Shown here one piece after another: positions 23,720 to 31,613 of a DNA stretch of 33,601 nucleotides. Position 1 is the first letter of the stretch. Every line of letters starts with the position of its first letter. Both the position numbers and the translations under genes were made by a program. The stretch comes from Pseudobutyrivibrio sp. UBA3626 (GTDB taxonomy: Bacteria; Bacillota; Clostridia; Lachnospirales; Lachnospiraceae): the NCBI GenBank assembly GCA_002373675.1, contig DFLF01000004.1, positions 1-33,601 of the forward strand, given 5' to 3'. The notes beneath the pieces are model-generated. The model had not been told where the DNA came from and ran no database searches. It saw nothing but the letters and a program-made list of their open reading frames with translations.

Positions 23720-26700
23720 ATGGGGGTAGTTAAAAATTTTGTAAAAAAAGTAGGTCAAAAAGCTGGTGATAAGGTTGCTAAGCTTTCGGAGTTAAGTCCT
23801 GCTCAATTGGAACAGATTGAAGAACTCAGGAACCAGTATCTATTGGAGAATCCTGACCCTAATGATCCAACACAAACAAAACAAACGGAGAGATTATTAG
23901 CCGCGAGTAGTGTGGAAATATTTAATGCATATTTACCACAAATTAAAGATTTGTATCTTCCTATTGATTCTAATGCCGAGCATGGGGGCAAAGAGTTTGA
24001 TGATGCTCATAATATTAGATATATTAATATTACTAAATGGGTGGCTGATAAGAAAGAGAATAATCTTGAGAAACTTGTTAATGTATATGCAGTTTTATCA
24101 GATGAAGATTGTAATATTGCTTTAGTGTTCGATAGAAAGCAAAATACAACAAATGTATATCTTGCTGTAGTTAATAATAAGAATTCGTCTAATAGTACTG
24201 ATGTTGATATTTATAAACAACAAATAATTGAAGCTATACGAGGCAATTTCCCTGGAGCTGAGTGGGATGAAGGTGAAGGGATAGGAGTGTTGCCTTGCTT
24301 TCAAAATAATAAGAATTATTCTGTTTCTATGGCGTCTAACATACCTACAGAAAAATCTGAGAAGTTTGTTAGTCAAACAATAGAAAAGTTGATAGATGGT
24401 ATTATACCTGAGACACGTAAAGAAGAATATACAATAGTATTACTCGCAACACCTATTAGAGATGTTGAGGAAAGAAAGCTTGATTTAGGAGAGTTTTATT
24501 CTGGATTAGCACCTTATGCATCGTGGTCAACAAGTTTTCAGAGAACAGAGAACAAAAGCGTTAGTTCGAGCGCAACAGTGGGAGTAAATGTTGGAGTTAG
24601 TGCTGGACTTCAGAATACAGATTCGGCTGGATTTAGTAATACTGATAGTGAGGCAAATAGTTCGTCTTTGACAGGACAGAAGAGTGTGAGTGATCAGCTT
24701 GGAGTAAATGCTTCTGTTAATGCAGGAGCGCAGATAGGATTTGCTGGTTCGGGTGCTACATTAGGGGCAACTGTCGGTGGAAGCTACGCGCATACAACAG
24801 CTAAGAGTATTGCGGGTACATTAGGTAGAGCTGTTACGAAAGCTGCATCAACCTCTGCGCAAGTTGCGAAAGGGGCAAGTTTGGGTGGTAACCTAGGTGC
24901 CAATTTTGCTCGTTCTTCAACTACAACAGTTCTGGTAGGAAAAAATGAAGGCATCACTCAGAGTTATACTAATTTCAATGTACAACATGCTCTTGAACTT
25001 CTGAAGGTACAAATGAAAAGGCTTGAACTTAGTTCGTCATTAGGAATGTGGGATTTTGCTACTTATGTTCTAAGCGAAGATTTTAATGTATCAAATAATG
25101 TAGCCCATTCATATCTGGCACTTACATTAGGAGAAGAATCATATATGTCTAAGTCTGCGATAAATACATGGCGTTCAGGCATAGAAAATGAAGAAGGACA
25201 AGCAAAGGTTATTTGTGATTATGTTAAAATGTTACGTCATCCTAGTTTTGGACTTAATCCTGAAGTTGTAGGAAAGGATTATAATGATAACTCTCATCTT
25301 GAGGTAGATGATGAGTCAGAATTCATAGTATATCCACCTATTGTTACTGCTACCACAAGTTTGTCAGGTAAAGAGTTGGCATATTCACTTAATTTCCCAC
25401 AAAAGTCTATTGCAGGATTACCAGTTTTGGAATGCGTTGAATTTGGAAGAAATATTGTTACGTTTGGTGGAAAGAACTCCGATGATGAGACTGTTGAATT
25501 AGGTAAGATTTTTCATATGAATCATCAAGAGAACACGGATGTTAGTCTATCGAAAAAGTCTTTGGCATCTCATACCTTTATTACAGGAAGCACTGGGTCT
25601 GGAAAAAGTAATACGGTTTATTATATGTTAGAGGAATTGATGAAGAAAGGCGCCAAATTCCTTGTTGTTGAGCCGGCAAAAGGAGAATATAAAAATGTAT
25701 TTGGAACAAGAGATGATGTTAGCGTATATGGCACCAATCCATTAATTAGTCCATTGTTAAGAATTAATCCGTTTAGTTTTCCTAATAAGATACATGTTCT
25801 AGAACATATGGACAGATTGGTTGAATTATTCAATGTATGTTGGCCAATGTATGCTGCAATGCCTGCTGTATTGAAAGGAGCGGTGGAGAAGTCATATGCA
25901 GATTGTGGATGGGACTTGGTTAAGTCTGTTAATAAATTTGGAGAAGAGATTTATCCGTCTTTTAGTGATGTTGCTAGAAATGTAAAATCTATAATAGACA
26001 CAAGTGAATATGATGCTGAAAACAAAGGAGCATACAAAGGTTCTTTACTTACAAGACTTCAGTCATTATGCAATGGCATTAATGGTATGCTATTTTGCTC
26101 TGATGAAATCAAAGAAGAAGATTTATTTGATGAAAATGTAATAGTGGATTTAAGTCGTGTTGGTTCTAGTGAGACTAAGTCATTAATAATGGGTATGATG
26201 GTACTTAAACTTCAAGAATATAGGATGTCTAGTGCATCCGGAATGAATTCTGAGTTAAAACATATAACTGTATTAGAAGAAGCACATAATTTATTAAAAA
26301 GAACTTCAAGTGTACAATCATCTGAAGGAAGTAATCTACTTGGGAAAAGTGTAGAAATGCTTTCTAATGCAATTGCTGAAATGCGTACATATGGAGAAGG
26401 ATTCATTATTGCTGACCAAGCACCTGGATTAATGGATATGTCTGTAATAAGAAATACAAATACTAAGATAATTCTTAGATTGCCTGATTTATCAGATAGG
26501 GAGCTTGTTGGAAGAGCGGCGAATCTTAATGAGGATCAGATATCCGAGCTTGCCAAATTGCCATGTGGTGTAAGTGCAGTATATCAAAATGAATGGATTC
26601 AGCCAGTGTTATGTAAGGTTAATTTGTTTGATACATTCGGCACAGATTATTCATTTTCTCCTGATGAACATAATATTGATAAATTCAATAAAACGGAAAT

Positions 26701-27121
26701 TGAGGAATCTTTGTTAGATTGCATAATGAATAATGAAATACTATGTAAGGGGAATAAAACTGAACTACGAGCTTTGAAAACTAAGATTATTAAATCTAAA
26801 CTAGAGACAAAAGTAAAAGTGGATTTTTTAGACTACATTGATTCGGCTGAAAAGGACTCAATAGGGAGGTTAAGAGCGTTAGTATATGATATGCTATCAG
26901 CAGAAAATGCAATTATAGAAGCAAAACAGTGTAGTGATATTATTGAATGGACTAGAACAGTTGTAGACAGATTAGAGCCATCAATAAAACAATACTCTAA
27001 TAAACAAATTGATTTGGCGTTAGCGCTTATTCTTTATGAGCAAACTGAAAGAGATTCTCAATATAGCAATATATTCTGTAGGTTTACTGAAGTATATCAA
27101 GAGAGAGGAGGGGTATTGTAA
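23720..27121 (+). CDS. HerA/FtsK-type ATPase with a glycine/serine/alanine-rich insert
   Basis: Encodes 1133 residues from ATG 23720, chosen because AAAGGAG (23708-23714) lies just upstream; a GTG at 23705 overlaps that site. The N-terminal ~265 residues form a mixed alpha/beta domain I do not recognise. Residues ~280-430 are rich in Gly, Ser, Ala and Thr with alternating hydrophobic positions. The ATPase core follows: Walker A GSTGSGKS (623-630), Walker B TVLEEAH (Glu853/Glu854), then ADQAP and TKIILRLPD typical of HerA/DUF87 helicases. The last ~150 residues are helical. HerA relatives pump DNA or, in secretion systems, power protein transfer as hexamers. The gene lies between a dynamin gene and a nuclease toxin gene that begins on its last base, which argues for a shared job. 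Confidence 0.85.
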   Translation: MGVVKNFVKKVGQKAGDKVAKLSELSPAQLEQIEELRNQYLLENPDPNDPTQTKQTERLLAASSVEIFNAYLPQIKDLYLPIDSNAEHGGKEFDDAHNIRYINITKWVADKKENNLEKLVNVYAVLSDEDCNIALVFDRKQNTTNVYLAVVNNKNSSNSTDVDIYKQQIIEAIRGNFPGAEWDEGEGIGVLPCFQNNKNYSVSMASNIPTEKSEKFVSQTIEKLIDGIIPETRKEEYTIVLLATPIRDVEERKLDLGEFYSGLAPYASWSTSFQRTENKSVSSSATVGVNVGVSAGLQNTDSAGFSNTDSEANSSSLTGQKSVSDQLGVNASVNAGAQIGFAGSGATLGATVGGSYAHTTAKSIAGTLGRAVTKAASTSAQVAKGASLGGNLGANFARSSTTTVLVGKNEGITQSYTNFNVQHALELLKVQMKRLELSSSLGMWDFATYVLSEDFNVSNNVAHSYLALTLGEESYMSKSAINTWRSGIENEEGQAKVICDYVKMLRHPSFGLNPEVVGKDYNDNSHLEVDDESEFIVYPPIVTATTSLSGKELAYSLNFPQKSIAGLPVLECVEFGRNIVTFGGKNSDDETVELGKIFHMNHQENTDVSLSKKSLASHTFITGSTGSGKSNTVYYMLEELMKKGAKFLVVEPAKGEYKNVFGTRDDVSVYGTNPLISPLLRINPFSFPNKIHVLEHMDRLVELFNVCWPMYAAMPAVLKGAVEKSYADCGWDLVKSVNKFGEEIYPSFSDVARNVKSIIDTSEYDAENKGAYKGSLLTRLQSLCNGINGMLFCSDEIKEEDLFDENVIVDLSRVGSSETKSLIMGMMVLKLQEYRMSSASGMNSELKHITVLEEAHNLLKRTSSVQSSEGSNLLGKSVEMLSNAIAEMRTYGEGFIIADQAPGLMDMSVIRNTNTKIILRLPDLSDRELVGRAANLNEDQISELAKLPCGVSAVYQNEWIQPVLCKVNLFDTFGTDYSFSPDEHNIDKFNKTEIEESLLDCIMNNEILCKGNKTELRALKTKIIKSKLETKVKVDFLDYIDSAEKDSIGRLRALVYDMLSAENAIIEAKQCSDIIEWTRTVVDRLEPSIKQYSNKQIDLALALILYEQTERDSQYSNIFCRFTEVYQERGGVL

Positions 27122-27837
27122 TGAGTGAAATCAAACCCAATGATATAAATGAGGTACCACAACACAAAATAGAAAATCAAATACAACCTGAAAATGGTAT
27201 GACACTACAAGAGTCAAAAGGGTTTTGGGATAATACATTTCAAGATTTGAAAGGCAATAATATAGAAAGTAGCGATGAAAAAGATGTTAATGACAGTATA
27301 TGTGGTGGTGAATATACAACATTCGAAGAACGGATGAAACAAACTCCTAAGAATGGAGAGAGAGGGAAATTTGAAGGAGAGAGGGCGAATTCAAAGTTTG
27401 TGCCCTCTGATGAAACCGATGCTGGTGCGAGATGCAAAGAAAAGTTAGCTGAATATGGACTGGATGGAATTGAGTATAAAAATGGTGAAGCCGATTTTTC
27501 AAAAGTTTCAGAAGCAACTTTGCAGATTGATAAAATGACCGAGAATATGCATGATTATTATGATAATGATGGTAATAGGCAAGAAGGAAATTTTACACAA
27601 GCAGATAAAAAACTAGCAGAACAATGGAATATGGAAGCAAAAGATGGAAAAACGGATTGGACTGAAAAGGATGTGGCGGAGTATCGAAGTACGAATAATC
27701 TTTCATGGCATGAAAGATGTGATACTAAGACTATGGACTTAGTTCCTAGAGAAATACATGAGTACTGTAGCCACTCAGGTGGACGAGCAGAATGTAGAAT
27801 AAGAGATAATAACAATGGAGGAAGTTTTGATGAATAA
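27121..27837 (+). CDS. HNH/WHH-type nuclease toxin
   Basis: Encodes 238 residues with no signal peptide. The C-terminal domain (about 190-238) has the WHH/HNH-toxin pattern: WHE with His197, then KTMDLVPREIHEY with His213, then CSHSGG with His218. This is close to the usual WHxx..MQLVPxxxHxxxxHTGG arrangement of bacterial polymorphic toxins that cut DNA. The middle region is acidic and charged. Near the N-terminus residues 28-40, TLQESKGFWDNTF, match a motif in the metallopeptidase at 28298. The ATG overlaps the HerA stop (TAATG), with AGGAGG nine bases upstream (27106-27111), so translation is coupled to the ATPase. The following gene is its expected immunity partner. Confidence 0.85.
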   Translation: MSEIKPNDINEVPQHKIENQIQPENGMTLQESKGFWDNTFQDLKGNNIESSDEKDVNDSICGGEYTTFEERMKQTPKNGERGKFEGERANSKFVPSDETDAGARCKEKLAEYGLDGIEYKNGEADFSKVSEATLQIDKMTENMHDYYDNDGNRQEGNFTQADKKLAEQWNMEAKDGKTDWTEKDVAEYRSTNNLSWHERCDTKTMDLVPREIHEYCSHSGGRAECRIRDNNNGGSFDE

Positions 27838-28204
27838 ACAAAAGATTAAGATATGGGGAAGAAGTTTTGATCTCCCAGTTATGATTAAAGAATATGATAA
27901 TAATGGTGCTACGGATGTACAGAAAGATGCTTGCAGTAAGATGGGTGATGGTAGCATTTTGTGGGATTCTTCTAAAGATGGTGTAGAGAAGTATATAATA
28001 AAAAATGGTTTAAAAGAAAATGGAATTAAAGAAGTAGATAACATATTTAAATATGTTATGCCTAAAAGCATTTATATACCCCAAACATCAAAAAGAACTG
28101 TAGGAATACTTTGCGATTACAAATTTGATAAGGAACATGGGTTAGCGATTGTTTTTGAAAATGAAAAATATAAAAAGGTTGGTTTAGAAGATATTATTAT
28201 TTAG
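27830..28204 (+). CDS. Probable immunity protein for the HNH toxin
   Basis: The 124-residue protein opens with KIKIWGRSFDLPV and ends with a strand-rich segment containing KYVMPKSIY, LLCDYKFDKEHGLAIVF and GLEDII. This is an all-beta-looking small protein of the kind often placed next to polymorphic toxins; I cannot name the family with certainty. The start ATG 27830 overlaps the toxin stop by eight bases and follows GGAGGAA (27817-27823); a longer frame to 27815 would bury that site. Overlap with the toxin gene and small acidic/neutral character support an immunity role (inference). Confidence 0.7.
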   Translation: MNKQKIKIWGRSFDLPVMIKEYDNNGATDVQKDACSKMGDGSILWDSSKDGVEKYIIKNGLKENGIKEVDNIFKYVMPKSIYIPQTSKRTVGILCDYKFDKEHGLAIVFENEKYKKVGLEDIII

Positions 28205-28297
28205 ACTTAGTATAGATAGATAGATTTGTTAAAAGCTCATTTGCTTAATTAGACAAGCAAAGATAGAGTCGGAATAATAATAGAATAAAGGTATAAT
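28205..28297 (+). other. Spacer with small hairpin between toxin/immunity and metallopeptidase genes
   Basis: This AT-rich gap holds a 7-bp inverted repeat TTTGCTT / AAGCAAA (28240-28246 with 28255-28261) without a T-run. It could attenuate transcription, or mark the point where a second toxin cassette was added. Confidence 0.35.
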
Positions 28298-28957
28298 ATG
28301 TTTAGATTTGATGATAATATATCAAATGAAATTAATAATGTAGAAACTTTCAGTATTGATATGTCTTCGTTTGATACAGAATTTTCCCTTGAAGAAGCAA
28401 AATCTTTCTGGGAAGCTCATTTCAAACAAATCCCTGAAATGTCGATTTTGGACATACTCTGTTATTCAGAATATGATTTTAGTTTCGATGATTTTGATAT
28501 TTCGGATATGAGTGATAAACTCAGCAGATTTGATGAGGAGCGTTGGAATGGATATTCTAAAAATGAAAAGCTAGATGCTGTTGAAAGTGTTGTAGTAGAT
28601 ATTTCAAGAAAGCTTGGGTTATCTGAAATACCTAAAATTTGTTGTTTTGAAGATGAACCGGAGAATTGTGGTTGTTATTATGAGGGGCAAAATGTTCTAG
28701 GTATTAATTATTTGCAACTAGAGGATCCTAAGGAGTTACTTAATACAATTGCGCATGAGTTAAGGCATGCATTTCAAAGGCAAAGGGCAGATGACCCTCA
28801 TAATGATATTGACTATATTTACTTAATGAATTTAAAGAACTATATATCTCCAATTATTCTACATAATGGGGAATGCATATTGTATACAGACTACTATAAT
28901 CAATTTGTTGAAGCAGAAGCCAGGGCGTTTGCTAACTTGTTTGATAGAGAGGAGTAG
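28298..28957 (+). CDS. Zincin-type metallopeptidase, candidate second effector
   Basis: The 219-residue protein has a metallopeptidase motif HELRH (153-157) preceded by LLNTIA. An acidic segment NQFVEAEARAF follows, in which Glu205 or Glu207 could be the third zinc ligand (gluzincin-like). Two cysteine clusters (CCFE and CGCYYE, about 117-130) precede the catalytic helix. Residues 30-42, SLEEAKSFWEAHF, closely match the N-terminal motif of the HNH toxin. There is no signal peptide. The start follows AAAGG (28287-28291). Such peptidase domains occur as toxins or as toxin-processing enzymes; the shared motif argues that it is handled by the same machinery as the nuclease. The next small gene begins five bases after its stop. 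Confidence 0.75.
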   Translation: MFRFDDNISNEINNVETFSIDMSSFDTEFSLEEAKSFWEAHFKQIPEMSILDILCYSEYDFSFDDFDISDMSDKLSRFDEERWNGYSKNEKLDAVESVVVDISRKLGLSEIPKICCFEDEPENCGCYYEGQNVLGINYLQLEDPKELLNTIAHELRHAFQRQRADDPHNDIDYIYLMNLKNYISPIILHNGECILYTDYYNQFVEAEARAFANLFDREE

Positions 28958-28962
28958 TTTTT

Positions 28963-29253
28963 ATGAGTGATGTTATAAGAGATTATTATGAAAGCATAGG
29001 TGTTAAAGCTTTTATAATTGATGAGAAGTTAAACAAATTAGAAAAAAATAATGATATAAAAATGGAATTTGAATATTGGATAAAGAACAATTCGTTTCTT
29101 GATCGTTTAAATGTTGAAGGTTATTTTGCCTCAGATATCGCAGCTATGTCTTCATATATGAATGGAGAGGGCGCGTTTATGATGCTAATTGAATTGCGAG
29201 AGTATCCTGAAAAAGCAAAGAAATTAATAAAAAATGGTTTTCAAATTAAATGA
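28963..29253 (+). CDS. Small helical protein, possible partner of the metallopeptidase
   Basis: The 96-residue charged, mostly helical protein has a conserved-looking core (EFEYWIKN, VEGYFAS, GEGAFMMLIELREYPEKA). No known family is recognised. It is placed tightly after the metallopeptidase, and its size fits an immunity protein or adaptor; that role is inferred from position only. Confidence 0.65.
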   Translation: MSDVIRDYYESIGVKAFIIDEKLNKLEKNNDIKMEFEYWIKNNSFLDRLNVEGYFASDIAAMSSYMNGEGAFMMLIELREYPEKAKKLIKNGFQIK

Positions 29254-29297
29254 TTATAAATGTGGGATATTACATTATATTTGACGGAGTTATTACA

Positions 29298-29462
29298 ATG
29301 AGTAGTTATAATGAGTATAAAAATCAAATGCTAAAAAATGAAGAAGTTAAAACAGAGTATGATGCATTGCAACAAGAATTTGATAATATACAAGAAATAA
29401 TTAATAAAGGCTACGTGAATGATAAAGAAACTAAAGAACATCACACCAGAACAAATAAATAA
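29298..29462 (+). pseudogene. Truncated HigA-type antitoxin remnant
   Basis: ATG 29298, behind GGAG, opens a frame whose first ~38 residues (YNEYKNQMLKNEEVKTEYDAL..) match the N-terminus of HigA/XRE antitoxins. In these proteins a helix of this type precedes the helix-turn-helix. The HTH domain is absent: after about residue 40 the frame runs into unrelated sequence and ends at TAA 29460-29462, inside the acetyltransferase gene. No HigB toxin is next to it. The remnant marks a deletion or insertion joint at the right edge of the island. Confidence 0.6.
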
Positions 29463-30021
29463 CATTTCTAATATCATCGGTGAGGCCTTCGTTACCAACG
29501 AAATGTTCCATAACTGGGGGAGCATTGAGGAAAGACATGATGATGTGATTACATATATGTCCATATATGTGGATTATGTCTATCATGCAGGTGAGCTTTA
29601 TTCTAACGAAGATATGACAGGCTTTATTGGGCTTGAGGATACTGCAAGGAAGCATGTTTTTCTCAGATTCAAGATGCTATTTAGAATGATAAGAAGGCTT
29701 CGGTTCTCAAGAATCAGAAGCCTTATTAGTTTTGTAAAGCAGATTAATAAGGCTGATAATCTGTTTGTCAATAAAAGGCACATAGATACTCTCATGGTAT
29801 GTGTTAAGAAGGACCATCAGGGTCAGGGAATTGCCTCTGAACTTGTAGAATTTGCCAAGAGAAAAGCAAAGATAGAGGGCATACCACTATTGTTTCATAC
29901 TGATATGGACGCTTACGCCGAAATGTATCAACACCTTGGATGTAGGCTATATAACAAGGTAACTGCAGATAATGGCGTCACAAGGTATTGTTTGTGCTAT
30001 AACACAGAAAAAAGGAGTTAA
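29419..30021 (+). CDS. GNAT-family N-acetyltransferase
   Basis: The 200-residue protein has the acetyl-CoA binding motif A (QGQGIA, 134-139) after a strand DTLMVCVK, and the later AEMYQHLGCRLYNKV segment typical of GNAT proteins. The N-terminal half is helical with a basic stretch (RMIRRLRFSRIR). The ATG follows AAAGG and overlaps the truncated antitoxin frame by 44 bases. The substrate is unknown. Its last codons (RYCLCYN.EKRS) reappear at 31569-31607 as a duplicated fragment. Confidence 0.82.
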   Translation: MIKKLKNITPEQINNISNIIGEAFVTNEMFHNWGSIEERHDDVITYMSIYVDYVYHAGELYSNEDMTGFIGLEDTARKHVFLRFKMLFRMIRRLRFSRIRSLISFVKQINKADNLFVNKRHIDTLMVCVKKDHQGQGIASELVEFAKRKAKIEGIPLLFHTDMDAYAEMYQHLGCRLYNKVTADNGVTRYCLCYNTEKRS

Positions 30022-30026
30022 TATGT
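29982..30026 (+). repeat. 45-bp direct repeat, left copy (end of GNAT gene)
   Basis: 39 of 45 bases match 31569-31613. This copy contains the final codons of the acetyltransferase, the AAAGGAG site and the ATG of the asparagine-synthetase-like gene. The repeats flank that gene exactly. Confidence 0.9.
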
Positions 30027-31570
30027 GCCCAATTATAATACTAATGTATCATGGATATATTCGTAATAAAAAAAGTCTATGTAGACAGCTTGGTGTTGAG
30101 GACGCGGGAATTCGTGAAGAGGTAGAGAAGAATTTATTAATCGAAGGTTATAAGAAGTGGGGGGAAGAGGTTGTTAATCATATCTATGGTTCATTTGCAT
30201 TTGTCATACATGATGATGTGAGAAATGAGACCGTATGTGCAAGAGACCCATTCGGAATATGTTCCTTCTACTATTGGATAGGGAGTTCTGGTGAGCTGGT
30301 ATATTCTATAGATGTTAGAGATATAATTGATAACGAGGGATATAGTAAGGAAATGAACCTGAAGGCTTTTCAGTATTATACTATGCTCGGATATATGGCT
30401 GGTGAGGAGACGCTGTATAAGAACATATATAAATTGATGCCAGGACAAATACTGATATGTAAGAATAATAAGATAAAGAAAGAGAAGTATTTTGAATTAC
30501 ATTATGCTCCAGAATACAATATATCTGAAGAGGAGTGGATTAGTAGAATAGATGGTACCTTAGATTGTATTTTGACAGAGGATAGAAATAATATAGATTT
30601 AACAGGATGCTACTCTCTTCTGTCTGGAGGAGTAGATTCTTCCTTTTTACTTGCCAAATCAGGAGTTAATAAGGCGTATACTGTTGGATATGATATGAAG
30701 GACTACTCTGAATCGGATGATGCAAAGGAGACTGCAAGGGCATTAGGAGTGCAACTTGAAGAAGAAGTTATTTCTATAGAGGATTATTTTGATAGTCTGT
30801 ATGGATATATTAAGAAAATGGAATTTCCTACAACAGACCCATCAACTCCTGTTTTCGCATTAGGTATGAAGCATTTATCCAAGGTGTCAGACTGGTGCTA
30901 TTCAGGTGAAGGGGCTGATGAATTCTTCGCAGGGTATCATGTGTACAAGAGAAAAGAAGAGTGGAACAGCAGTGGTGCCCCTTTGTATGTAGGGTGTGAT
31001 GGCGTTATGGGTGCTGAAGATGCAAGAGTATTTCTTGGGTTGGATAATATATTTTCGTTAGAGGAGTTGGTAGAAGATATATACAAGGGCACCAAAGGAA
31101 TGGATGCGCTATATATGATGCTTGGAGTGGATAGTACGGTTTGGCTTGAGGGCGACATATTGTTTGGAGCAGGAATATCTGCACGAAAGAATGGGGTTAA
31201 TCTTGTTCTTCCTTTCTTAGACAGAAGGTTTTTTGAGCTGAGCTCAAGGATTCCAGCTGAACTTAAGTTGAAGGATAATTGTGGGAAATATATTTTTAGG
31301 AAGACTGCAAGCAAATATCTGAATACCAATATAGCTTATAGAAAGAAAGTAGGCTTCAAAAATCCTGTCAGACAATGGATTAGGGATGAGAGATACCGAG
31401 ACAAAGTAGAGGATGTGCTGTTTGGTGATAATTCGAAAGCACTATATAATCAGACAATGTTACAGAAGGCTTGGTCTAATTATCTTAATGGCTCGGATAC
31501 CGATTTTAGAATAATCTATTCTAGCTATATGTTGCTTATATGGTATGAAAATGTTTTTCCTAGAAGGTAA
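30023..31570 (+). CDS. Asparagine-synthetase-like enzyme with reduced glutaminase domain
   Basis: Encodes 515 residues from ATG 30023, with AAAGGAG directly upstream; the open frame extends back into the GNAT gene. Residue 2 is Cys, as in class-II glutamine amidotransferases (MCGI), but the next residues are PIII. The usual RGPD and RLxIID stretches are missing, so the N-terminal half is only ~175 residues. SFAFVIHD and ARDPFG of the family remain. The synthetase half has the PP-loop ATP-binding SGGVDSS (201-207) and later GEGADEFFAGY and KKVGFKNPVRQWI. It probably makes an amide from a carboxylate with ATP, perhaps using ammonia or another amine. It could be an asparagine synthase or a specialised amide-bond former as in lasso or beta-lactam synthetase relatives. 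Confidence 0.82.
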   Translation: MCPIIILMYHGYIRNKKSLCRQLGVEDAGIREEVEKNLLIEGYKKWGEEVVNHIYGSFAFVIHDDVRNETVCARDPFGICSFYYWIGSSGELVYSIDVRDIIDNEGYSKEMNLKAFQYYTMLGYMAGEETLYKNIYKLMPGQILICKNNKIKKEKYFELHYAPEYNISEEEWISRIDGTLDCILTEDRNNIDLTGCYSLLSGGVDSSFLLAKSGVNKAYTVGYDMKDYSESDDAKETARALGVQLEEEVISIEDYFDSLYGYIKKMEFPTTDPSTPVFALGMKHLSKVSDWCYSGEGADEFFAGYHVYKRKEEWNSSGAPLYVGCDGVMGAEDARVFLGLDNIFSLEELVEDIYKGTKGMDALYMMLGVDSTVWLEGDILFGAGISARKNGVNLVLPFLDRRFFELSSRIPAELKLKDNCGKYIFRKTASKYLNTNIAYRKKVGFKNPVRQWIRDERYRDKVEDVLFGDNSKALYNQTMLQKAWSNYLNGSDTDFRIIYSSYMLLIWYENVFPRR

Positions 31571-31613
31571 AGGTATTGTTTGTGCTATAATGTAGGGAAA
31601 AGGAGTTAACATG
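31569..31613 (+). repeat. 45-bp direct repeat, right copy (duplicated GNAT tail)
   Basis: This copy still reads as the acetyltransferase tail (RYCLCYNVGKRS, then stop) although it is not attached to an acetyltransferase gene. It supplies the AAAGGAG site and ATG of the 2H phosphoesterase. It also contains TGCTATAAT (31582-31590), an extended -10 sequence. Confidence 0.9.

Noticed and set aside
29250..29297. Longer start for the antitoxin remnant
   Set aside because: The extra residues (MIINVGYYIIFDG) do not belong to the HigA N-terminus, and GGAG lies before ATG 29298.
21030..29462. Mobile element (transposase, integrase or phage genes) carrying the island
   Set aside because: No transposase, recombinase, phage structural gene or flanking att-like repeat of the island itself was found; only the antitoxin remnant hints at a joint.
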